From: Gnetum montanum
Taxonomy: Eukaryota; Streptophyta; Gnetopsida; Gnetales; Gnetaceae
Direction of reading: 5' to 3'
Length of the DNA stretch: 64,000 bases
Assembly: GCA_015680685.1 (NCBI GenBank)
Contig: MNCI01033474.1
Coordinates: forward strand, 1,972,242 to 2,036,241
Shown one piece after another: positions 9,256 to 19,584 of this stretch (the first letter of the stretch is position 1; every line of letters starts with the position of its first letter). Made by a program: the position numbers and the translations under genes. A model generated the notes under the pieces. That model saw nothing but the letters and a program-made list of their open reading frames with translations, searched no databases and was not told the DNA's origin.

Positions 9256-11934
9256 TGTTACACCCCCACCAAGATCTAGTAGGTATGGTGATATGCTTAT
9301 GATTTAGACATTACATGTGGAGTCTTGGTGGGTTTTCGAGGATGAGTTAATGTATTTTATATGTTATGGGGTTTCATTATTTTGTTATGATTATGATGTC
9401 TTTAAATGCTTAACTAATGTGATCATGTACACTAGCCTTGTGTGATGTGTTAGATAGGTGATGTTGCTAGTAGGGGTGTGGGATTGGGGTACAAGAGCAC
9501 CGATCTGGTATGTTTTTATGTTTTATATGTGATTTTGGTAGGTAGGAATTTGTACTATAGCACTATGTTGCATGATGTTTAGGTGTGGTTTAGCATGTGA
9601 ATGTGTAGCATGTGTGATAAGGATCTCATAGGTTCAGACAGATTTTGATTTAGTGTGTCTATTACATATGTTTAAAGTTTATCGTATTAGGGGTGAAGAC
9701 AAAAATAAAACTAACTTATGAAAATATCATTTAAAAATATAATAAATAATTTGAGTTAAAAAATAACCAAGGTACAAAGTAAAACTCACATAGCACATGA
9801 CATGCCCAATAAACCCAAACAAAGGTTGAATGTATATTATGTTTATTTTTTTTCCTTTAGCATTTCCACTACCATGGGTGACACCACTACCCACTTCCAT
9901 GCTCATGTTTTTGTTTGTTTTCTTCTGTTGTCTCCATTTCAAAAACAAAAAATGCACAAGAGTCTATTTTCTATTGTTTTTCTTTTTGTTCTCTTATTTT
10001 TCTAGATTCTGAGCCTTGTGGACCCTTTTTGTTTATTCTAAAATTGGATTTTGGATTTTTTTTGGTCATATATACATAGGCATAGAACTTGTTGGGAGCA
10101 AAACAAAGTCCTACTGAATTTTTGAGGATTTTCTTCTTATTTTAGCCTTTCAACCCTAACAATTTGAATTGGCGGGCTATCTTTGCCTTTTTCCTATATT
10201 TTTAAGCTAGATTAGTGTATATGATTATGTGATGTGGGCATGTGATATGGATAGCTCAAGGAGTGATCTTAGATGTGTTATTTTGTTTTTCCCAAAATTG
10301 TCATATTTTGGTTATGAATTGTGGATGAATATATATATGTAGTGTATGAGATGATGTGGACTTGTGGAGTATGATATGTGGTGTTGATGAGCCTTGTATG
10401 ATATGCTATTTGTGGGGCCTATTGGCATGTGAGCATTCCTGGGCATTCCAAACATTATTTAAATATCATTTTATTAACCAAACTTTGAATGTGCATAACT
10501 TTGCTTCTAGGAGTTTGATTTAGGTAAAATTAGTATTGTTGGGATCATTTTGGGAATTACTTTCTAATCATGAAATTAGTTTTCTCTTTGGGCATATTTA
10601 CTTTTGAAGGTTATTCTAGTGGTTATTTTTATGAAGGTCAGTGTCTTTTGAGGAATAGGGTATTGTTTGTCATACCAAGGTCTTCCTATTGTTCTATTGC
10701 ATCATGGTATTATTTTCATGGCATGATTGTAATTGTTAGGGATGGATTTGTATGGTTGTTTGGTTGGGTGTGTTATGCTTATGACATGTGTTGGCTTAAG
10801 CTAGCTAGATTGTGTTTATGTTTTTGTGAAGACACTTGTGACAATTCTTGGTGGATGGTGCTAGCATGAGGGTATGGACCGGTTGGTGATGAGGCACCCT
10901 GGAGGTAGCATGGATTGACCCTCACTGTGATGCATTAGTTAGGCTCCTATCTCAGGCCTCATTTTGAGAGTGGGAGAGCGTAGGTGTGTTCATCCCTACA
11001 ACTAGTTTGTGGCATAGCTTTGTTCATCCCTATCACCAGTCCTCCAGAAGGCTAGTGGTTGTGGGTCATAGATTGAAAAACCCTAACACCAATTGGATAA
11101 ATAAAATACCTATAGGAAATGGCTATTATGAGTACTCATGGCAACATTCACATGCTACACTAAGCATAGATATGCTAGTAACCATGTGGGCTATGTATGT
11201 AATAGTATTGATTTGTAAGCCATATCATTGAGTCTAGGTGTTCTGTTTGGATTTTGATTATGTGGATCATGGACTATTTTTGTATATCATGGGCATGATA
11301 GATGATTTCAAACCATGGATTTTTCTATGCTTGTATGATCATATGTTAGCTTTATGATTGATATGGTATGTGTTGTTTTGAGCATGCATGAGACTAACAG
11401 TGTTGCAGGTTGCCTTGTACCCCACTCCTCTCCTCTAGTGTAGCACTTGTCAACCATATAGTAGGGGAAGTGTAGAGGCTTCCAACTCACTTGTGTATTG
11501 ACTTTATTTCATTACAGGTGAAAGGAACAAGAGCCTAGACGAGCACAAAGAGGAAGGGTAGAGAAGGGGAAAATATTCTATGCTTGGTTGATCTCTATTT
11601 TCATGTTGATGTATATTTTCATGTATAGTAGTGTGGACTAGATACCCTTGTATGGAACTCCTTATACTTTTCTTTATATGATGATGAGGTTATGTGCTTT
11701 TTTGTATTTTCACATAGCAGTGTATAGTTTGCTTTATGTAGAGACATGCATTTATCTAAGGTGGTATATATATATATATATATGTTTGGTTTTTGGTATG
11801 GTAGGAAAGTTCTATTCCTTTGACTTTTCTTATTAGCATGTATCTTGTGCATTATTGGTTTTAGTTATCATGCTTCCATGCTAAGATTTCTTGATCCTAA
11901 GCATCACCTTGCCCTCGCTAGGGCAAGGTGTTAT
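9256..11934 (+). repeat. Element C 3' LTR
   Basis: Begins tgttacaccc after a purine tract and ends near tgttata. It is homologous to 3181-5763 along its length. A 99-codon open stretch at 10570-10869 is not conserved as an open frame in the 5' LTR and is regarded as chance. Confidence 0.8.
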
Positions 11935-11935
11935 A

Positions 11936-12376
11936 ATGTCTTTGTCTAGTGAAAGAGGTCTTTTTGAAGTTGTCCTACATTTGATGAAGACGTCTTTGCC
12001 TAGTGGAGATGTCTTTGCCTGATAAAAGACATATGTAGTTTCTTAGAGACATATTTGTCCATGCATCTTTCAATTTTTCCAAGATGTCTATTGTTTCTTA
12101 AAGATGTCTTTCTTCTCCTTCCTTCGCATGATGAATACTTCATTCCTTGTTTATAATCTTGCATTTCCACATGCATCAATGATGACAACTTTACTTCTCC
12201 ATGTTCTTTGTATTCTCTTCCTTTGATCTTTCCTTTTATGGATGAGACCTTAAGACCTTGTGAATGACTTTCTCCTTTTGTATACATCAATGCATTCCTT
12301 GTCATCTCATCTTGGTCCTACAACCACACAACCTTTGTCTACATTTTTAATGTTTTGACATACCAAGAGGTCCACA
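11936..12376 (-). repeat. Element B 3' LTR, inner part
   Basis: Continuation of the B LTR after element C. It matches about 16470-16922, including the repeated gaagacatcttt-type motifs and the end gaggtccaca. It abuts the B polypurine tract at 12377. Confidence 0.85.
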
Positions 12377-12395
12377 ATCTCCTCCTTTTTGGTGA
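12377..12395 (-). other. Element B polypurine tract
   Basis: On the minus strand this reads accaaaaaggaggagatt before the LTR start tgtggacc. It is the usual copia plus-strand primer form, and it fixes the element's orientation. Confidence 0.75.
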
Positions 12396-14340
12396 CATTC
12401 AAAGCTTAGGAAAATGGATTAGTGATCATACAAATATAACCATACTACTCTCCCAATTTTTCAATAGCAACAAAAAGGATAAAGAAAATAAACCAATTAA
12501 AGAGTATGCATAATGTTATAATCCAAAAAAGCATTTAGCTAAGCAATAGGATCAATTAAAGAACACACATTTTTCAGCACATAGTTCCAAGATGAGTTGC
12601 CCTAAATTTGTCAAGAGCTAATACAAGCCTTCCAATTGATATTCAAACTTAAAGCTTGAAGTGAAATATAAGCCTTAAAGATCAAGTAACCTATCTCTAA
12701 ATCAATAAGTCATTAGTAGTTTATAGTGCATGGCTCTTTTAATGTTCAAATATTCTCTATCCTTTTAAAAACATTAGCAAAATATTAGGGCATATCTTAT
12801 ATGATAAGAATAATATAGTAATACACCTTCATAATGTGAAACTAGTAATTCCATATTTTAAATTCTTGAGCTAGGAAGTGCATCTCAAGGAAAACTACCT
12901 AAAGGATATTTCAATCAAAATGATGGATACTTTCCCATAATTAGAATGATCATATTCTTGCTCATATTTTTGTAAGGAATAATATCACTATTTTCATTCT
13001 TTCATAAAAATATAGGTACTTCTTATTTAAGCTTATGCTTGAATATCAAATCGGTGGGCTGATGATACATTAAGACCTACTCTTATCAATTCAAAATAAG
13101 GATCTACAACTAACCCAAAAAGGACCAACAACACATAATTTGGTGCTAAAGACCAAATATAGATAAAGTAGTGAAATAATTATCTCATTAGAACTTGTAT
13201 CTTTATATTCAACTAGAAATTTGGAAAACATCAACACAAGGATATGGAAACCATGAGAAAAACATGCATATTTTTCTTTTTCTACAAGAAAATGCCACAA
13301 AAAAAAACCATTTTTAAAAAACAAAATGATAATCATGACAAAGGATATTAGAAACACAAATTCAAGACTTAGACATCCACTTAAAAGAATACTTGGGTTC
13401 ATTTTGGAATATTTTGTTGTTTCAATGTCCCTTGGTTAAAGTCTTTAAAGACTTCCCCTACATTGGTGATCTCCAAGATGGTGATGGATAATGCGAAATA
13501 AGCTCCCCCTACACATATGTTGCTTATCTTGGGCTATTAATCTACAAATGTTGTAAATCATAAAAAACACTACAATTCTAGGTCAACATTAAGCTCAAAT
13601 GTGGAGACTAAGGTCTTCAATTAGTAATATTGATAGGATTTTTCAAAGGCTTGTATTATCTCATAAATAGCAAAAATATCCCAAATACCATGAGCTTAGA
13701 AGTAGATCATTACAATAAGTTCATATTAACAAGATTGAAAACATGAAAAAATCGATAAGATAATGATCCAAAGGAAATTAAAAGAAGTGCTACACACATA
13801 TTCATAGATCCAATTATATCAAGCTTAAAAATAAATGTAAAGGATTATCTAAATAATTATTTCATCACTTTTCAACATATGAATAATTTTGGACTTCAAA
13901 TACCATTCTTATTCACTAGCAAGCAAAGAGATGGAAGCTTACCTTGACTTACATTGCTTGCAGGGAGTTTGAGATGAGGTCCCCTATCATAAAGTACCTC
14001 CTCATCCTTCAGTTCTCTTTCATTAGATCATATATGTGATGTCTCTATTTGTTCATGTTCTTTGTGATAAAACCTTTGATTACTTATTACATCATTTTTA
14101 ATTCTTCACTTCTCTTCATTCTCACTTATTGATACTTGCATAGTTTCCTTACCAAAGCCTTTTTGACAATACCAATCATTAATCTTGTTTTGATCATCAT
14201 AAGTATAGTTAGGAGTTTTCTTACAACTACAATTTTTACAAACAAATAAAGTATTATCCTTATGATAAAAATTATCAAATATATCTATGCTTGAGCTTGA
14301 ATTTTCACATATGGCTTCCTCTAAATTCTTTGGCTATTTT
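12396..14340 (-). other. Element B internal 3' region without recognisable pol
   Basis: About 1.9 kb of AT-rich sequence between gag and the polypurine tract. No integrase (DDE), RT (YVDD) or RNase H motif was seen in any minus-strand frame. A 103-codon hydrophobic stretch at 13402-13091 is open, with long Phe/Leu/Ile runs. That is expected from AT-rich DNA, and I do not call it a gene. Confidence 0.5.
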
Positions 14341-15640
14341 TTAGGAGTCTCCTCTTCTTAAACCTTGCTACAATCCTTATTAAAAGAGGTTAGCTGTTGA
14401 ATCCCAGCTTTTATGTCTAAGATCTCTTCTTTCACTTTAGCATAAATAGAATCCAACTTAAAGATTACAAATTTCTTTGTCTTCCTAATCAAACAATGTA
14501 AAAAAAATTTCTTCTTTAAATTCACTATACCTTTTGTCATACTTACCATCTTGTTTAGCCACAAGTGAGGAAATTTCATCTGTAACTACCATGCATATGA
14601 GGTGTGAAGTTTTGGAAGAACTGCATGCTTCCTCACTTTGCTCACCATCATCCCAACTTGTATAAAAGTTCATCATTTTTTTCCTCATTATTGGATCTAT
14701 TCTTTGGCTATATCTTGATATCACTAAGATCACTAGGAAATTTGGAGGCCATATTGTGTCTTCCTTCACAAACCCAACATTCTAAGGAATGAAAATCTAA
14801 GTTAGAATTTAAAAAATTTCTATCTCTTTCTCTACCTTTAATTATATTGGGTCTTTGTTGTGATGTCCTCTTGTTTCTTCTTGTTAGCAATCCTTGCAAT
14901 GTCCTTGAGAGAAGGGAAATCTCATCTTCACTACCCTCATCATGTTCATTAAACTCCTTCTCCTTAGAGATAGTCTTTAGAGAAATAGGTCTTTCTTATA
15001 TTTCTCCTTCTCTTATGAGATTCATTTCATAAGCAATGAAAGCACTTTGAAGCGTTTCAAATTTTAAGGTTAAGAAATTTCTGATCTCCTCCATAGCTGC
15101 GACCTTTGGTCTAAACTCCAGTTGTAGAGTTTTGATCATTTTGATTATGACATCACTTTTAGGGAAATCTTTACCTATTCCTCTTATAGCTACAACAAGA
15201 TCATTAGCTCTAGAGAAATAATCTTTTATTTTTTTACTTTCTCTCATTTTGAATTTATCATATTCACTTTGTAAAACTAACAATTTCAATTACTTAACAA
15301 TAGATGTTCCTTCATAAGTAGCTTCTAAAGTCTACCAAATTTCTTTGTCTATTTTACATCCTGATACTCTATTAAATTCAAATTTATTCAATGCATAATA
15401 TAAACAATTTTTTTACTTTTGAATCAAACATGAACTTATTTTTTTTCTCTTGTAACCATTTGTTGTGAGGCTTGACAATGCCAATGAAGTTATCAACAAG
15501 CAAAGTGTAGCCTTCAAGGATTGACTCTTGTACTTCAAACTCCATGGATTCAAAGAACCCTTGCATTCTAGCTTTCCAATAGGTGAAGTCAAATTTATTG
15601 AACATAGGTGGCTTTGTGTAAGATGTTTCCTTCATTTTTC
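14340..15640 (-). pseudogene. Element B gag (Ty1/copia type)
   Basis: The minus strand begins MKETSYTKPPMFNKFDFTYW with KARMQGFFES next, the copia gag N-terminus (family form YxxWKxRMxxxL). Next come SEYDKFKMRESKKIKDYFSR and ANDLVVAIRGIGKDF, then IIKMIKTLQLEFRPKVAAME, a typical UBN2-like copia gag. Near 14800 a zinc knuckle reads CWVCEGRHNMASKF, with the last Cys lost. A Glu/Lys-rich tail continues to about 14340. Stops and frame changes make it non-functional. No protease or pol follows. Confidence 0.8.
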
Positions 15641-15675
15641 ACTCTTGAAGTTGATGATGACAAAGGAGAGTACCA

Positions 15676-15690
15676 AGCTCTGATACCACT
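15676..15690 (-). other. Element B primer-binding site
   Basis: The minus strand reads agtggtatcagagct directly after the LTR, matching the initiator-Met tRNA primer site used by plant copia elements. Confidence 0.85.
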
Positions 15691-16922
15691 TGTGGATCAT
15701 TAAACTTAGAAGAGGGGAATTCATAAGTTCCTAAAATTGAAATTCTTTGAACAAAGCACATACACCCAATTTAACGTGGTTCCCCAACTCGAGTAGTTCA
15801 CACTCAAAGGGTAGATTGCAAGAACACCTCTAGACTTTGTTGTTCTCAAATGTAGTTTGAAGGGTCCACACCCTGTACAATCTTTAAACCCCACTCTATA
15901 GTGTTGTGATGTTGCACCAAACACTCAATCCCATAGGTCCTATCAAGCTTGGAATGTGATTTCTAGGCTTCCACAACCTTTACAATATTGAGCTCCACTT
16001 AGAAGTGATATGCCACAACAGGAACCACTCAATCCTGTAGGATCCCAACAAGCTTAATCCAAATGCCTTCCTATAAGAAGCACATCAACCCTATAGGGCA
16101 ACAAGGGAGAACAACAATTACTAGTTATGAATGCAACTTAGTTTGTTGATCCTTGTACTTTGAGGTACAACACACTTTATAATGGACAAATTAGAATATA
16201 ATGAAAAGCAACAATGGTTACAATGATTGATAAATGATTAGACAATGATTTCACATAAGCTTGCATATTTTCCAATGCATATGATGTTTTCATATAGCTA
16301 CCATGTTTTCAAATCCATCTTGGAACTCATGTAGTGGCTAGCTAATGGTAGTTAACAATCATGGAATATGTCTTCTTCATGCTTGAAACATGTTGTGATA
16401 TTTTCCCTCTATTTTGGGAAGACATCTTTGTCTAGGAAAGATGTCTTTCTAAAATCTCCATTCTAGGAAGACATCTTTGTCTAGTGAAAGAGGTCTTTCT
16501 AAAACTAACCTGCATTTTGTGAAGACATATTTCCCTAGTGGAGATGTGTTTACTTGATGAAAGACATCTACTATTTCTTGGAGATGTCTTTGTCTATGCA
16601 TCTTTCAATTCTAATATTTCTTAGAGACATCTATTATTTCTTGAAGACATCTTTCTTCTCCTTCCTTCACATGATGAATTCTTCATTAATTGTTCATAGT
16701 CTTGCATTTTCACATGTGTCAATGACAACAACTTTTCTTGTCCATGTTCTTTGAATTCTTTTCTTTTCAGCTTTCCCTTTATGGATGAGACCTTGAGACC
16801 TTGTGGATGACTTTCATCTTTTGTCTACATCAATGTGTTCCTTGTCATCTCATCTTGGTCCTACAACCATACAACCCTTGTCTCCATTTTTCTTAATGTT
16901 TTGACACACCAAAAGATCCACA
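15691..16922 (-). repeat. Element B 5' LTR (uninterrupted)
   Basis: 1232 bases, from tgtggatc to gatccaca, an 8-base perfect terminal inversion. It is homologous to 2418-3180 plus 11936-12376 and holds the empty version of the element C insertion site near 16450-16490. Several short copies of gaagacatcttt-like sequence occur in its second half. Confidence 0.9.
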
Positions 16923-16927
16923 GATTT

Positions 16928-17220
16928 CATATCATCCTAACTAGTAATGCTATTATTAGGAAAGTTTAAGTACCAAATTTTGGCCATGTCTCTAAGGTTA
17001 CTTATAAACAACCTACATGCTTGATTTGTATGTTGAATATTTGCATGGATAAGGGCTAGTTTGAAAATGTGTAAATACTCTTATGCTAAATAAGCTTTAC
17101 TAGGAACATATAACTCTTAAAAGTACTTGTATAGGAATAGCATGATAAGCATTAAACATCAAAGGTATGGACAAATAGAATGAATTAATAAGAGGTAAGT
17201 TTGCCATTATTTGCAAAATT
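16928..17220 (-). pseudogene. G1 gag, N-terminal half
   Basis: Read downwards from about 17130, the minus strand gives HIFKLALIHANIQHTNQACR, then LFISNLRDMAKIWYLNFPNN and SITS-DDMKS, the central Retrotrans_gag motif (family form L.G.A..W...LP..SI.SW.DL). The frame is then cut at 16923 by element B and resumes at 2412. The start codon and the first residues are uncertain because of frame changes above 17130. Confidence 0.65.
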
Positions 17221-19584
17221 AGTGCTCTACTGGATGATCCTATTTATAATTTAGCTTTTCTTTTGAAAGATAATCCCTTAAGTAGCGATGATGTCCTAGT
17301 ACATCATGTTTTAATTCTAGTCCTCTAATTCCTAATTACAATTTTAGCTTTTCTAGATGTGGTTACAATCTTAAGTTCTTATGTATTTGATGGAATTTTA
17401 AAATCTTCTTATTCACCTAAAGAATCATTCATGATTCAAAATAAATAACTTAATTCCTTTATAGCTAAATCTTACTTCACAAAGAAAATAGCCTATTCCA
17501 AAATTAACAATTCACTGATATGTGACTATACAAATTTCAAGCCAAAGAAAGGAAAAAGCTAATAACTAAAAATACAAGCCAAAAGGCTAAGAATAAAGCG
17601 ATAGAAGAATCTATTTAAAATGCAATTATATAATCTCAAACCTCCTCTATTCTTTCTTCTACTACTTCCCCTAGCATTTTTCCAATAGTCCCTATTTTGT
17701 TTCTATTTTGGGCTTTATATAGTATACTTTGGAAGTTATAATCAATTAATAGCTCATGTTTTGTTAATAAATCTTTCTCATTCTTCAATTAAAACTCCTT
17801 AACTAATAACTATTGCAATTTGAAAGAGCTTTGTTGACTTGATTCATTGTACTTGATTTAGGTCCATTAAGCTACTTTAAGACTTCTTCAATGCTCATTT
17901 CTTTTCATATGATCATAGGCCATTACATAGTTTCTCAATATCTTAATTAGATATTTCTTATTCATTGAATCAGAAGCCCTTCTACTAATAGCAATTGGGT
18001 TAACCTTCCATGACTATTGAGAACTTTAAAAGCTTAATTCATGAATCTGGTTTAGCGCTATTAAGCTTCTTCAATAACTTTTTGAGTAGTTTTTTCTTCC
18101 TTAATCAATTCAATCATGGAATTCATAATTTTTGTTAAAGAAAACCCTTGTGTTGGCTTGAATCCAAGATTTTTTTTAAGTAATTTCTAGTAACTATCAT
18201 CTAAATAATTCTATTTTAGCTAAGGTAATGGCTAGCAATTCCTGCTCCTTCCTATATATCTGCAAGGGTAAGGCTTGCTTTTCTAAATTCTTTATTTTAA
18301 GTTTTAAAGGTAATTTAATGCTTTAACAGTTGCTTTGTGTTGCTCTCTATTCTACTTTATCACTCTATTTAGGGATGTATCCTCCAATTCTACTTAACCT
18401 TTGCCTTGTTGTCAACTATAGAGCCTTATTTTTGAAATTATTCATAAAGCTTTTTTATTTTATTATATGGAATAGTTGATGTGGTAGAGCAATTATCAAG
18501 TTTCTTTATAGAGCTAATGTTCCATCTTACGCACCATGCCCTATCCCTATTAAGATGGATTATTGAAATTAAAATGCACATATGCGTTAAATGTAATCTC
18601 TTGTATGTCCAATATGAGCTTTGATGTGGCTCATAGTGCATGCTTCATAGAATTAGATTTCATATCTACAAAAGTAAGCTAGCTACAGAGCTTACATGGT
18701 AGATGAAAATATCTAGAAGGGGTTTTATCTTCCTAATAGAAATATGACTAGCTTATTTATGTTTGAGCTATTATTGTGCATGAGGCTTATCTAGAGATAA
18801 AATTTCCATCTAGATGAAAAATCATCTTGAATCTAGATGCTAATATGGGACAGTGATGATGTGGTAAGGTGAGTTGCATTCTATTGACATGGTAGATGAA
18901 GGTCTTCATTTTTCATGAAGTTGAGAATTCTCATCAAGATGCTGATGTGGCCCATGTTGATGTGGCTAGTGTTGGGTTGTTAGAGCTTTCTCATAGAATA
19001 GAAATTTAGTTCTACAAACTCCATCTACAAGAAAACATGGTGGAAGATGATGTGGCTTATAGAGCTTCTTCATAGAACTATTTTTCTATTCTACAGGCTT
19101 TCTATATAAGTTGATATGACAAATAGTTGATGTGGTTCATAAAGCTTCTTCATAGAACTATTTTTTGGTTCTACAAGCCTCTTCTAAGAGCTAGTGTTGT
19201 AGTGCTAAAAGTCAGCTGTCCAATAGAGTTGAATTTTAACTCTATGAACTGGTTCCACATGCTGATGAGGAGGATGAACTTGTTTGTAGAGCTGAATTTT
19301 AACTTTATGAACTAGCTCTACAAGCTAATATGGCAAGACTTTCTCATAAATGAAAAATCTTTCTCTATGGATTGGTTTTATACATTTCATCCTCTTGCTA
19401 ACATGATGATGTTGATGTGGTAGTGATGACAAGGATCTAGTTCATCTAGATGTTTCATCTATCACATCAGAATCTAGATGAAGCTCATTTCTTCATCTAG
19501 ATCAACATTGATTCATCTATCATGTTACCATTTCTATGTTAGCAAATATATGAATGTATTTTATCTAGATCAAGGTCCACGACA
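17221..19584 (-). repeat. Probable G1 5' LTR and leader, with internal direct repeats
   Basis: No coding sequence was seen. On the minus strand a TATA box, ctatataaag, lies at about 17714-17722, with polyadenylation-like AT-rich sequence beyond it, as expected for an LTR promoter upstream of G1 gag. Between about 18470 and 19520 there are degenerate direct repeats with a gatgtggc core and the segment gagcttcttcatagaac. Two clear copies start at 19049 and 19129 (80-base spacing). A possible LTR start (minus strand tgtcgtggacc) is at 19584. I could not place the PBS or the other LTR end. Confidence 0.45.

Larger units (their letters stand above)
3181..11934 (+). mobile_element. Element C: Ty3/gypsy chromovirus-like retrotransposon inserted in the LTR of B
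   Basis: Long LTRs of about 2.6 kb begin tgttacaccc or tgttacatcc. They enclose a 3.5 kb internal region with an initiator-Met PBS (tggtatcagagc), gag, protease, RT, RNase H, an integrase C-terminal remnant and a purine tract (aaggaggggagag). Long LTRs, this PBS and the integrase tail fit the Tekay/Del group of chromoviruses. The integrase core is deleted. The uninterrupted target sequence can be seen in the other B LTR near 16450-16490. The target duplication is too decayed to read. Confidence 0.85.
2413..16927 (-). mobile_element. Element B: nested, gag-only Ty1/copia-type LTR retrotransposon with target duplication
   Basis: The LTR copies are 2418-3180 plus 11936-12376 (3' LTR, split) and 15691-16922 (5' LTR). 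They begin tgtggatc and end with the inverted form. Outer flanks gattc (2413-2417) and gattt (16923-16927) are a five-base target duplication with one C-to-T change. The PBS (complement of initiator-Met tRNA) and a purine tract with gaggagattg mark a minus-strand element. Its internal region (12377-15690) has a gag but no recognisable protease, integrase, RT or RNase H. At 3.3 kb it is too short for a full copia pol, so B was probably non-autonomous or internally deleted. Confidence 0.85.

Noticed and set aside
10570-10869. 99-codon open frame in the 3' LTR of element C
   Set aside because: The aligned part of the 5' LTR (about 4530-4860) does not keep it open, so there is no sign of a coding function.
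12000-12305. 101-codon open frame on the minus strand
   Set aside because: It lies within the element B LTR and is not kept open in the other LTR copy.
13091-13402. 103-codon hydrophobic open frame on the minus strand within element B, possibly envelope-like
   Set aside because: Composition follows from AT-rich DNA. No signal peptide, Cys pattern or homology block is visible, and it is short.
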